Part shown: piece by piece, positions 1 through 11,540 of the stretch
Layout: each line of letters starts with the position of its first letter
How positions within the stretch are numbered: the first letter of the stretch is position 1
NCBI GenBank assembly: GCA_007126655.1
Contig: SLAV01000178.1
Location: 1-59,709, forward strand
Length of the DNA stretch: 59,709 nucleotides
Reading direction: 5' to 3'
Source: Haloferula sp.
GTDB lineage: Bacteria > Verrucomicrobiota > Verrucomicrobiia > Verrucomicrobiales > Akkermansiaceae
Program-made: the position numbers and the translations under genes
Notes under the pieces: generated by a model
What the model was told of the DNA's origin: nothing
The model's database searches: none
What the model saw: only the letters and a program-made list of their open reading frames with translations

Positions 1-2261
1 AAAATGTTGTTGTAAAACTTCGTGTTGTGCGGCTTTCGGTTTTCCGCAACAAACTGCGCACCGGTAATGCCGGGGCCGGCATAATAGACATTGTTGTGGA
101 TCCGGATGTCCTCACATTCCGTGTCGTTGTCGAATCCGAAGAATATGAAACCTTCCTGGTCGTTCTGTGAGATGTTGTATCTCACATCCACCCCCTTGTT
201 CCATCGCTTCATGATCCCGATGAACCACAGGTTGTCATGGCTGTAGTTGTACTGGAACGTCGTGTCCCGCGAATTCCAGTCCGCGTCGAATCCGCCGCGA
301 TCCCTGCCGCCTTCTCCGGTGTTTCCATACGCCTCGTTGTGCTGAGCGACCAATCCAACCGTATGGAAATTGAACAGACTGTGTCCAGTGTTGTGGCGGC
401 TGCTGTTTGCGAGCACATTGTATTCAACCAGTGGATCCAGGCTCTGACGAATGATCATGTTGTTGCGGGACGTGTTGCTGATGAAGTTGTGGGCAATGTA
501 AACCCCGGTCCATAGATGATCGATCTGGTCGATATTCACGCGGTTGAAGCTGGAATTCGTCGCAATGCCGACGCCCCCGGTCCTTTCGACCGTGTTCCCG
601 ACAATCCGCAGATCATGAATCATCGTGGGTATGGTTCCGAAAGTGTGCACATGGATGCCACCGTGCCCCTTGGCGTCATCAGGATCCGAATCCAGCGTGA
701 TGCCGTTCACATCATGCACGTAACAATGCTTGATGTGGATGTGGTTCATGACCGTATTCGGCCGGTCATCATCGGTTTCGACATAAATCCCCATGATCAC
801 CCCCTGGTGATTGTCCGTGCCGTCCGTGTTGGTCACCTCGATGTTGTGTATTTCCCAGTATTCCACATTCTTCAGGTGGATCGCGGCTTTGTTCACACCC
901 ATGGCGTTGATGATCGGCATGGCCCCCTCACCATGGCTGGCGATGCGGATCGGCTGGTCTGCCGTGCCGCTCCCCTGCGGTGCAAACATACCGCTGAATA
1001 TCCGCCCGCGCTTGAACAGGATTACATCACCCGGTTCGAAAGCATGGTTTTTGTAGGTATCAAATTCCGATTGGTCGTCAATGGTGATGACCGAACCGAT
1101 CTCAGCGTCGTCCAGATCGATACTGAGCCGGAAAAACCGGCGGTCGATGCCGGTGTTGTTGACGGTGGCCTTGACCCGTTCCACCGCATGTGTGATCGAT
1201 TCGACTTCGGTTTGACCGGGTGTGTAGGGATCCCAATTCCGCAAGTCGTTGCTGGATTCAATATTCTGCTCGATATGTGGCGCGTCATTTCTCCGGCGAT
1301 AGGATATTTCAATATCTCCCGTGGATTCCGCAATCCCGGCGGACAGGCCTTCGCCGGGAGAATCCGGGATCGTCGGGTCCAGGCCGAAGGCGAATTCGAC
1401 AAGGTTTGCGAAGCCGTCGCCATCCTTGTCGTCGGCAGGGCCGGTATCGTTTCCACTGAGTCCGTGATTCAGCTTGAAATGCTGATAGCCAAACACACCG
1501 GTTGGCAAACCCTCCCCGATGGGCGCGCCGGCCGTCGTGGGATGTTCTTTCATGAGCGTGAGACCCAGCTCATGGACCATGATGTTTTTCAATACGGCGA
1601 GTCCGTCCGCCGTCAGCGCGGTTTCATCCGAGGGCAGGGCAAAATAAATCCGATCTCCCGCATGGGTCGTCTGGGTCACGGGAAACCCGTTTGGTGTGGT
1701 GGTGGCCAAAGCCGACCCCGCCGCATACCTGACGCCGACAATTCCCGAGGAATGATCGGCCAGCAGGGTTCCGCCGCCGATCGGGGAATCGATCACCACA
1801 TTGAACGCATCGACATAAAGATCGGCCGGATTCGAGGTAATGCCGGTAAAGACAGGGTCCCCGGGTTCGACAAGGTTCGTTTCAAACCCATCCGCGGAGG
1901 CAGTGGCGATCGTTCCGGAATCGATCCATCCCCAACGGCTGCCCCTCACCATGAAGGCATTGGCAACAAACACCTTGCATGGGAGGTTGTTCCAGGAATC
2001 GATTTCCGCTGCTGAACCGGCATAATTCGCACTGTTCGTCGATCGGGTGATGATCACCACATCGTTCGGATCAACCGCAGGCGCCCCGTCCGTGAATTGA
2101 CCGGGAACGATGTATTCGGCGATGTGATCTGCCAGCCATTGGTATAATTCATCCGCGACCGGATCATTTCCAACAAAGTAAACCGTGGTGTCCGCACTTG
2201 CACACGGCGTGGCAAGCGCGAAGATGGATGAGGCAAGGCAACTGCCGATAATTCGTTTCAT
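1..2261 (-). CDS. secreted right-handed beta-helix protein, 3' end cut by window edge
   Basis: The minus-strand frame is open from an ATG at 2261 to the window edge (about 753 codons, no stop). Residues 1-23 form a signal peptide ending in a CASA-like cleavage site. A middle segment (near residues 275-300) has the acidic DKDGDGFANLVEFAFGLDP motif, typical of Ca-binding dockerin-like repeats in secreted PVC proteins. The C-terminal half is rich in short N-, H- and I-containing turns (for example IHNIEVTNTDG, VEYNVLANSS, VDVRYNISQND), the pattern of parallel beta-helix (PbH1) repeats found in polysaccharide lyases and adhesins. An extracellular or surface role in glycan binding or cleavage is inferred; substrate and catalytic residues cannot be read. 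The lack of a C-terminus prevents a check for a PEP-CTERM sorting signal. Confidence 0.8.
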   Translation of the reverse strand, partial: MKRIIGSCLASSIFALATPCASADTTVYFVGNDPVADELYQWLADHIAEYIVPGQFTDGAPAVDPNDVVIITRSTNSANYAGSAAEIDSWNNLPCKVFVANAFMVRGSRWGWIDSGTIATASADGFETNLVEPGDPVFTGITSNPADLYVDAFNVVIDSPIGGGTLLADHSSGIVGVRYAAGSALATTTPNGFPVTQTTHAGDRIYFALPSDETALTADGLAVLKNIMVHELGLTLMKEHPTTAGAPIGEGLPTGVFGYQHFKLNHGLSGNDTGPADDKDGDGFANLVEFAFGLDPTIPDSPGEGLSAGIAESTGDIEISYRRRNDAPHIEQNIESSNDLRNWDPYTPGQTEVESITHAVERVKATVNNTGIDRRFFRLSIDLDDAEIGSVITIDDQSEFDTYKNHAFEPGDVILFKRGRIFSGMFAPQGSGTADQPIRIASHGEGAMPIINAMGVNKAAIHLKNVEYWEIHNIEVTNTDGTDNHQGVIMGIYVETDDDRPNTVMNHIHIKHCYVHDVNGITLDSDPDDAKGHGGIHVHTFGTIPTMIHDLRIVGNTVERTGGVGIATNSSFNRVNIDQIDHLWTGVYIAHNFISNTSRNNMIIRQSLDPLVEYNVLANSSRHNTGHSLFNFHTVGLVAQHNEAYGNTGEGGRDRGGFDADWNSRDTTFQYNYSHDNLWFIGIMKRWNKGVDVRYNISQNDQEGFIFFGFDNDTECEDIRIHNNVYYAGPGITGAQFVAENRKPHNTKFYNNI

Positions 2262-2338
2262 GACGCGGAAATATGCGTTACCGCCATTGTTGTCGAATAC
2301 AAAAACCACGACAAGTCCTGCAACGGGGTGCTTGTCCG

Positions 2339-2440
2339 TCATCGCCACTTGCGAGCGGGGCGGCGCATGGCACCAATGCCCACCATGCCGGCCAGCAAGA
2401 CGGAAGTTGATGGCTAGGGGATGACGGTGACGTTGACCAT
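2339..2440 (-). pseudogene. remnant of a PEP-CTERM protein C-terminus
   Basis: On the minus strand the frame ending at the stop 2339-2341 reads PSTSVLLAGMVGIGAMRR and then PARKWR. This is the layout of a PEP-CTERM sorting signal: P-E-P-(S/T), a hydrophobic helix, then a basic tail. The codon expected to encode the Glu of PEP is TAG (2414-2416) and is preceded by VTVIP, so one nonsense change would explain the break. Nothing recognisable remains further upstream, so this is probably the tail of a lost secreted protein next to the beta-helix gene. The match is short and could be chance, but all parts of the signal are in order. Confidence 0.45.
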
Positions 2441-2441
2441 C

Positions 2442-2778
2442 GTTCCTCGTGTCATGCGAATGCCAGCACCATCCCATCTCGTGGGTCTCCGCCAAATTCG
2501 GCGGAGGTTGCTGTAAAATTTTTTTCCAGTGGTTACCGGATTCGATGGGATTCGATGGGGATGAGGGGAACAGTCACATCACATCTCAATACTCAAACGT
2601 ATCTGACGCATTCATGTCATGTGATGATTCATTGCCATCATATCCGTCAATAAAAATGCGGGAAACCGAGGATGTGCCATGGCACGGCCCCGGCAGGCAA
2701 AACGAGCGGAAACCAGAATAAGGTCTTGTCACCATTTCTCGCAACGCCATTTCCGTGATTGCCACAACACGCGAGGGC
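2442..2778. other. intergenic, no gene seen
   Basis: This is a comparatively AT-richer stretch between the beta-helix region and the nucleotidyltransferase. It holds a small hairpin (CTCCGCC, 6-nt loop, GGCGGAG near 2493-2512) followed about 10 nt later by a run of T. That could be a weak terminator for something reading rightwards, but no plus-strand gene precedes it. The upstream region of the nucleotidyltransferase presumably holds its promoter; no convincing -35/-10 pair was identified. Confidence 0.3.
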
Positions 2779-3618
2779 ATGCAGTTTCCCCGCGTGAAAG
2801 CCGTCATCACCGCCGCCGGGAAGAACCAGCGCTCCCTCCCGCTCCAGACGTTCGTCGATCGCGACGGCGTCACCAAGTCCGCCCTCGCGATCCTCGCCGG
2901 AGAAATCCTCGCCGCCGGGATCTCCGAGATCGCCGTTATCGTCCACCCTGGCGACGAGGCCGCCTACGCCGCCGCCGTCGGCCCGCTCGCCCGGCAAATG
3001 CGGTTCCTGCCGCAGCCCGAGCCGCTCGGCTACGGCCATGCCGTGCATTGCGCGGCGGAGTTCACCGGCGACGCGCCGTTTCTCCTCATGGTCGGCGACC
3101 ACCTCTACACCAGCCGCACCGATGTCTCGTGCGCCGCGCAGTTGCTCGCCGTGGCCGCCTCCGCGAAATGCCCCGTCTCCGCCGTACAGGCGACGCACGA
3201 GAGCAAGCTGCCATACTACGGCTGCATCGGCGGTCGCCGCGTGCAAGGGGCCGAGCGCCTCTATGAAGTCGAGACCGTCATTGAAAAACCCACGCCCACC
3301 GAGGCCGAGCAGAAACTCGTCGTCCCCGGCCTCCGGGCGGGTAACTACCTTTGCTTCTTCGGCATGCACGTGCTCACCCCCTCGGTGATGCGCACGCTCG
3401 CCGGGATTCTCGAAAACGGCTCCGCCGACCTCTCCGCCGCCCTTGCGGAAAACGCGCGCCGCGAGCGCTACCTCGCCTGCGAGATCCAGGGCCGCCGCCA
3501 CGACCTCGACCTCCACTACGGCCTGCTCACCACCCAGCTCGCGCTTGCACTCGCCGGGAAAGACCGCGAGGAAGTGCTCACCCTGCTCGTCGAGCAGCTC
3601 GCCCAATCCCAAGCCTGA
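2779..3618 (+). CDS. GalU-like sugar-phosphate nucleotidyltransferase
   Basis: 279 aa from ATG 2779; a GTG at 2755 in the same frame would add 8 residues. The N-terminus VKAVITAAG matches the Rossmann start of the NTP_transferase (GalU/RfbA) family. LGYGHAV matches the family's Q-x-x-x-LG-x-GHA motif near residue 88, and VIEKPTP provides the EKP motif. The usual G-x-G-T-R phosphate-binding loop is replaced by [10 protein letters not shown], so this is a divergent subfamily and nucleotide and sugar specificity cannot be assigned. It lies 14 bp upstream of the kinase/pyrophosphorylase fusion on the same strand, so the two are probably co-transcribed and both act in making NDP-sugars in the cytoplasm. 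Confidence 0.8.
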   Translation: MQFPRVKAVITAAGKNQRSLPLQTFVDRDGVTKSALAILAGEILAAGISEIAVIVHPGDEAAYAAAVGPLARQMRFLPQPEPLGYGHAVHCAAEFTGDAPFLLMVGDHLYTSRTDVSCAAQLLAVAASAKCPVSAVQATHESKLPYYGCIGGRRVQGAERLYEVETVIEKPTPTEAEQKLVVPGLRAGNYLCFFGMHVLTPSVMRTLAGILENGSADLSAALAENARRERYLACEIQGRRHDLDLHYGLLTTQLALALAGKDREEVLTLLVEQLAQSQA

Positions 3619-3632
3619 GACCCGCGCCCCCG

Positions 3633-6950
<3,318 letters not shown>

Positions 6951-7105
6951 GGCGGCGGCAGCTCCAGTCATCATCGAGTGCATTCTCCGGCGCCCCTTGT
7001 CGGAGGATCAGTCCCGGAGGAACCGGATTTAACGACGAGGCTGTCTGCACTGATTTACGAATCAAGCTTGCCGCACCGGTTTTGATCGACGATACTCAGT
7101 TCGGC

Positions 7106-7273
7106 ATGATGATGAATTCAACCCGTTTTTTGGTGTGTCTGGCACTGCTTTTCGGCACTGTTCCAATGACTTCCTGCGTTCCCTTGGTCGCGGGGGCTGC
7201 CGCGGGCTACGTGGCAAGTGAAGAGGGTTATCGGGTCAGAAGTCCGATCACCAAGGAAAAGGATAAGGATTGA
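7106..7273 (+). CDS. small lipoprotein
   Basis: 55 aa with three consecutive ATG codons at 7106, 7109 and 7112; any could be the start. The hydrophobic leader FLVCLALLFGTVPMTSC fits a lipoprotein signal with Cys at the lipobox. It is followed by a Gly/Ala-rich segment (PLVAGAAAGYVA) and a charged tail. Such short lipoproteins are common in Verrucomicrobiota and lack a known function; attachment to a membrane is inferred. It stands alone between the sugar-activation pair and a convergent minus-strand block. Confidence 0.6.
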   Translation: MMMNSTRFLVCLALLFGTVPMTSCVPLVAGAAAGYVASEEGYRVRSPITKEKDKD

Positions 7274-7487
7274 ACGGCTGCGCCTCGCGGCAGCCTGGCA
7301 GAATGTGGCCGCCGCACACGCGTCGGACCACCGCAATGGCGTCTCTGAGCGCTGTGGGCGGACCTATGGAGTCCGGCCATGTATACGGGGGAATGCGGAT
7401 TCGGGTGATTGATGTTCTCGATCTTCTGGCGGCAGGTTTGGTCTTCCGTTATGCGGCGGGTGTCGCCGTGCTTGATCACGCGCGGTC

Positions 7488-8375
7488 TCAGCGGAATTCC
7501 ACTTCGTTTCCCGCACGCACCAGCAGGTTGAGTTCCTCGACGTCGATGCGGCGCAGGTGGATGCCGCGCGGGCGCTCCTCGTCTTCCTCGTCGTAAGTGC
7601 GGATGGTGATGCCGTTGGCGAGGTGGATGCTTTTTTCCGCTTCGGTGTATCTGTCGGAAAGCGCCTGCACGCGCCGGCCGCCGATGGTGGCGGATTTCGA
7701 TTCGATGCGGGTGGTGCCGCGCGCCGGCGCGCCGGTGTGGTTGAACTCGACGATTGGATACTCGCGGATGAACTCACCTTCCCGCCACAGTGCCAGCGAC
7801 TGCCGCGAGGGCGTGATGACGATCCGGAAATCCAGCGGCATGAGGACGAAGCGGTCGCCCGGGCGCAGGATGCCGAATCCCGTGAGGCCGTTGATGTGGC
7901 GCAGGTTCTCGATCGTCGTGCGGTTGCGGGCCACAATCGAGAGCAGCGCGTCGCCGCTGACGACGGTGTAGTCGATCTTGCCGTCCATCGACGCGGTGGT
8001 GAGCAGGCCGTCGAGATTCATCTCGCCGAGGATCCGGCGCGCCTGCGGCGCGGCACTGGACGTGGGATAGACGTGGATGATCGTGCCGAGCTTTTCACGC
8101 GCCTCGTCGATCCTGCCGAGCACGATCGCCTCGTGCGCGCGCTGGAACACCCGCTCGCCGGGGTCGAAGTCCTGCGTGTCGGTGGATTCCAACTGCCGCA
8201 TGAAGTCCTCGTCCTCCGTGCCGGTGGCGAGCACCGGCCGGGTGTCGGGCACGATTTTCTCAAAAACCCCGCCGAGCGGTTCCACGGCGACGTGATAGGC
8301 CAGCATGGTTGTGAACCCGAGGACGGCCAGTACCAACACGCCTGCGATGAGCTTGATGAAGGTGAGGATTTTCAT
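7488..8375 (-). CDS. LysM protein with degenerate L,D-transpeptidase-like domain
   Basis: 295 aa. An N-terminal membrane anchor (residues about 7-28) is followed by a short repeat-like helical region, then a LysM motif near 135-180 (YTVVSGDALLSIVARN) that binds peptidoglycan. The rest resembles a YkuD/L,D-transpeptidase fold: a strand with SRQSLALWREGEFIREYPI, and at the end RPRGIHLRRIDVEELNLLV, which lines up with the family's S-H-G-C-I-R-L motif. The catalytic Cys is Ile here and the Ser-His pair is Pro-Arg, so cross-linking activity is unlikely. A structural or regulatory role at the periplasmic cell wall is inferred. It lies 19 bp downstream of a hypothetical gene on the same strand. Confidence 0.75.
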   Translation of the reverse strand: MKILTFIKLIAGVLVLAVLGFTTMLAYHVAVEPLGGVFEKIVPDTRPVLATGTEDEDFMRQLESTDTQDFDPGERVFQRAHEAIVLGRIDEAREKLGTIIHVYPTSSAAPQARRILGEMNLDGLLTTASMDGKIDYTVVSGDALLSIVARNRTTIENLRHINGLTGFGILRPGDRFVLMPLDFRIVITPSRQSLALWREGEFIREYPIVEFNHTGAPARGTTRIESKSATIGGRRVQALSDRYTEAEKSIHLANGITIRTYDEEDEERPRGIHLRRIDVEELNLLVRAGNEVEFR

Positions 8376-8394
8376 GGCCGTCGCCGCGCGCCGC

Positions 8395-8931
8395 TTACAA
8401 CAGGCCGCGCCGTTTGAAGTCGAAGGTGTTGATCCCCTGGGAGCGCATGATCATCTCGAAGGAGAATTTCAGGATGGAAATCTCCCACGCGTCGTCCACG
8501 CCCTCGATCACCGCGAGCGCGGGGTTGCCGGAAACTCGCAGGTCGTCGAGCACCCGCCGACGCACGCTCTCGATCGGCTCGTGCACGATTTCCTCGCGAA
8601 CCTGGCCGCGGCGGAAGCGGAAGCCGTATTGGAGAAACGCAAGGTCGCGACCCTCGTCGCGGAATTTCTCCACCATCCGGTCGAATTTGCCGCGCGTCTC
8701 GTCGTCGAACCCGTCGAGCTCGACATCGCGGTAGGACTCCGGGCGCATGATCCGCGGGCGCTGCGCGTCCATTTCACCGCTGCGGATGCGTACCTGGCTG
8801 ACGTCGTCCATCAGCTCGCTGAGCAATTGGAACTCGAAGCGCGTCTCGCCGAAGGTGTCGATGCGGCGGTCCGGCTCGTGCAGGACTTTCGTCGTCGCCA
8901 GGGCGTATTGGATGTCGTCTTGGGAGTGCAT
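8395..8931 (-). CDS. conserved-looking cytoplasmic protein of unknown function
   Basis: 178 aa from ATG 8931. The protein is soluble, highly charged and mostly helical, with no signal peptide, membrane segment or motif that I recognise. It opens with MHSQDDIQYALATTKVL and is rich in Arg, Asp and Glu. It sits between acpP and the LysM protein on the same strand with short gaps (97 and 19 bp), so it may share a transcript with them. The codon pattern and length argue for a real gene; function is unknown. Confidence 0.7.
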   Translation of the reverse strand: MHSQDDIQYALATTKVLHEPDRRIDTFGETRFEFQLLSELMDDVSQVRIRSGEMDAQRPRIMRPESYRDVELDGFDDETRGKFDRMVEKFRDEGRDLAFLQYGFRFRRGQVREEIVHEPIESVRRRVLDDLRVSGNPALAVIEGVDDAWEISILKFSFEMIMRSQGINTFDFKRRGLL

Positions 8932-9028
8932 GCCGTCGGATGATCGCGCGGAACCACGCGAATTGCAAAGAAAAGGGCGGCGCGCCCTGATTGACGCCCG
9001 CCCGCTTTCATCGAGAAACTCCGCGCGT

Positions 9029-9271
9029 TCAGCCCTGTTGATTCGTGATGTATTCGATCACGTCGCCGACGGAGGTGAGTTTTTCTGCCTCTTCATCGGG
9101 GACCTCGATCTCGAATTCCTCCTCAAAGGCCATCACGAGTTCGACGGTGTCGAGGGAATCGGCTCCGAGGTCTTCGACGAATTTCGCCTCGGGGTTCACT
9201 TGGTCGGCGTTGACGCCGAGCTGATCGACAATGATGTCTTTGACGCGGTCTTCGATGCTTTTATCGGACAT
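9029..9271 (-). CDS. acpP: acyl carrier protein
   Basis: 80 aa, the normal length for AcpP. It has the phosphopantetheine site [18 protein letters not shown] with the modified Ser at residue 39. The acidic helix II and the pattern [15 protein letters not shown] at the N-terminus are standard. It carries growing acyl chains for type II fatty acid synthesis in the cytoplasm and supplies acyl groups to acyltransferases such as the pair at the right end of this window. No fab gene lies next to it here, unlike the fabD-fabG-acpP-fabF order of many bacteria. Confidence 0.97.
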   Translation of the reverse strand: MSDKSIEDRVKDIIVDQLGVNADQVNPEAKFVEDLGADSLDTVELVMAFEEEFEIEVPDEEAEKLTSVGDVIEYITNQQG

Positions 9272-9363
9272 GGGGTGTGGTTGGTTGCGGAGTTGCGGTG
9301 GAGATGGTTATGGCGGTGGGAACGGGCTTGGCAATCCCGAAAAATCGGAAAAATGCGAATTCC

Positions 9364-10266
9364 TCATGCCTTGCCGCCGGGTGGCTCCCCGGGTTGCGCG
9401 GCTTCCTTCCGGCGGTCGCCATCCGGGTCTTCGGGTGTTTCGCCGCTCCCGTTCCCGGTTTCGGCGTCGTTTCCGGCTTCCTCCTCGCCGCTGCTGTATT
9501 CGATGATCTCGCCGGTGAAGTGGGCGCGGAGTTTTTCCATCATGCGCTCGGCCGGCTGGTCGTCTTCGTGGCGGAATCCGCCGTATGTCAGCCCGTCGAG
9601 CCGCATCCGGCCGGTGCCCGAAGGCGATTGGTATTCGGCGAACGCGATGCCCTTGGTGTCCCATTTCCGGAGGTCGAGCAGTGTCAGGTCCTCATGGGCG
9701 ACGCGCCGGCCGGTGGCATCAGTGACACCCTCGTCATCGACAACGATGCGGCGGCGCAGCGTGCGCACCAGGAAAAACAGGGTCACCAGCGTGAGGACCA
9801 GGCAGATCCAGAAGACCACCCATTGCTCGTTGATCTTGCGCGGGGTGAAGTATTCGTCCGGCACCTTGTCGCTGATGCCGAGTTCACCTGTGTATTCGAT
9901 CCAGATGGCGCGCGGGTTGAGCGGGCGGACTTTCTCGTAGTCATGCAGGATATCCGGCCACGGCACCGGCTGTTCGAGGGAACGGGGCAGGATGCCCTCA
10001 TCGTCGGGAAAACTGATTTCCCGGGTCTCGGCGTGCCGCCGCCATTCCTCGGGGGTGAGGTCGCCCGCCGAGTCGAACTCGTTGAATTCGGTCACCGCCT
10101 GGTGGAACGCGCGCTCGGTGAAAAACGCTTCGTTTTTGGCGCGGTATCCGATTTCCGCATCGTAGAGAAACCATACGGTAAAGACGCCGAACATCGCCAG
10201 CATGGCCAGCGCGCGAATGAGAAACCAGCGGGTCGGCCTGCAGATGATGGATTCCGGGGTGTTCAT
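9364..10266 (-). CDS. two-helix membrane protein of unknown function
   Basis: 300 aa from ATG 10266. There is one transmembrane helix near residues 13-32 (FLIRALAMLAMFGVFTVWFLY) and a second near 150-172 (VVFWICLVLTLVTLFFLV). Between them lies a roughly 115-residue probably extracytoplasmic region. After the second helix a strand-rich domain (RRRIVVDDEGVTDATGRRV ... LTLLDLRKWDTKGIAFAEY) resembles a PH-like fold. The last 45 residues are a low-complexity acidic, Gly/Pro-rich tail (EEEAGNDAETGNGSGE). It is transcribed towards acpP, 92 bp away. Function unknown. Confidence 0.7.
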   Translation of the reverse strand: MNTPESIICRPTRWFLIRALAMLAMFGVFTVWFLYDAEIGYRAKNEAFFTERAFHQAVTEFNEFDSAGDLTPEEWRRHAETREISFPDDEGILPRSLEQPVPWPDILHDYEKVRPLNPRAIWIEYTGELGISDKVPDEYFTPRKINEQWVVFWICLVLTLVTLFFLVRTLRRRIVVDDEGVTDATGRRVAHEDLTLLDLRKWDTKGIAFAEYQSPSGTGRMRLDGLTYGGFRHEDDQPAERMMEKLRAHFTGEIIEYSSGEEEAGNDAETGNGSGETPEDPDGDRRKEAAQPGEPPGGKA

Positions 10267-10392
10267 GGGTTCGGACGGATGCAATCCGAGATGCAGCGCA
10301 ATGGCAAGCCCCGAGGGTGTCAATGCCTATCGCGCCGGAAACGCCCGCCGGGCCAGTGGTGACCCGCAGGCCGGCCGGCCCGCCACCGATCC

Positions 10393-11478
10393 TCACAGCT
10401 CGACGAGCTCGACCCGCCGATTCTGCGAGCGGCCTTCCTCGTTGCGATTGGTGGCGACGGGGGCCATCATGCCGGCTCCGGCGGATTGCAGGCGATCGCC
10501 GTCGATGTCGTGGTCGTTTTCGAGCCGGTTGGCGATGGCTTGCGCGCGTTCCATCGAGAGGTTGAGGTTGTATTCGAAGTCGCCGACGTTGTCGGTGTGT
10601 CCCACGATCAGCAGCTCAAGGGACTCGTTTTCCGCCAGCACTTCGGCGATGGTGTCAAGGGCATCGGCCGATTCGGCGATGATTTCGGCGCTGTCGAATT
10701 CAAACAGGATGTCGCGCACGGCGATCCGCCCCTCGGAGATGATGCCCTCGGTGATATCATCGGCGCTCAGATCCTCGCGCTCGTGGGTGGCGACGATTTC
10801 GTCGCGGTCGGTGGGTTGGGTTTCCGCGGGTTCGGGGTCGGCCATGGTGAGGGACATGTCCTCCTCGGGTTCTTCCATCACATTCACGCGGATCGCGGGG
10901 GCTTCTTCGCGGCGGTTGATGTACATCAGGACGGTGGCGTGGACCGGCTCGTCCGCGTGGCTGGCGGCGATGAATCGCATGTCGCCGCGGTTGTCTCCAC
11001 GCGGCCAGCCGAGGGTGTGAACCGACACGCCACGCGGCCGGCTGCGGTCGAACGAATCATGCCGGTGGAACCGGCGGCCCAGGTCGTCGTTGCGGACGCT
11101 GCCGGCGAATTCGATTTCAAAGCCGGCTTCCTCCAGCCCCTGCGTGTAGGCCCGCTTGACCTGGAGGGTGGAGACATCGGGCCGGTCGAGCAGATAGGTC
11201 AGTTCCGTGTGTGCGCCCTCGAAGGTGCGCTCGTCGGTGAATTCCCCGTCCTCGACGGGCCCGAATGTCAGCGTCACCTCGTTGAATTCGTCGTAGTCGT
11301 AGGTGATGATTTCGCTGCCGTCGATGCGGGGTACGAGGCGGTGATCGCCGGCTTCTTCGGATTCGGCCAGCGTGGTGACCGGAGCCACGGCAAGGCACAG
11401 GGCGGCGGACAGGCAGGTGATGGCTTGACGGGTGGATTTGAGTGGTTGGCCGGCTGGTCGAGTGTTATCGTGTAACAT
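10393..11478 (-). CDS. OmpA-family peptidoglycan-binding outer membrane protein
   Basis: 361 aa from ATG 11478 (MLHDNTRPAG). It has a signal peptide with a hydrophobic core (CLSAALCLAVAPVTTLA) cleaved near residue 38. Residues about 40-225 have no known domain. Residues about 245-361 are an OmpA C-terminal domain: ILFEFDSAEI, LELLIVGHTDNVG, LSMERAQAIANRL and NRRVELVEL, including the Asp and Arg that bind diaminopimelate in the family. It likely links the outer membrane to the cell wall. The gene is 126 bp upstream of the membrane-protein gene on the same strand. Confidence 0.88.
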   Translation of the reverse strand: MLHDNTRPAGQPLKSTRQAITCLSAALCLAVAPVTTLAESEEAGDHRLVPRIDGSEIITYDYDEFNEVTLTFGPVEDGEFTDERTFEGAHTELTYLLDRPDVSTLQVKRAYTQGLEEAGFEIEFAGSVRNDDLGRRFHRHDSFDRSRPRGVSVHTLGWPRGDNRGDMRFIAASHADEPVHATVLMYINRREEAPAIRVNVMEEPEEDMSLTMADPEPAETQPTDRDEIVATHEREDLSADDITEGIISEGRIAVRDILFEFDSAEIIAESADALDTIAEVLAENESLELLIVGHTDNVGDFEYNLNLSMERAQAIANRLENDHDIDGDRLQSAGAGMMAPVATNRNEEGRSQNRRVELVEL

Positions 11479-11540
11479 ATCACGGACTCGTAAACCCATT
11501 GTGGCGGCAGCGCAAAATGATTTTTGGCCGCGCGTTTTCC

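Noticed and set aside
516-2015. 499-codon open frame on the plus strand
   Set aside because: It lies opposite the beta-helix gene; its translation has no family features and the minus-strand frame has a signal peptide and repeats.
2493-2530. Rho-independent terminator near 2500
   Set aside because: Stem of 7 bp, and the T-run is about 10 nt away; no plus-strand gene ends before it.
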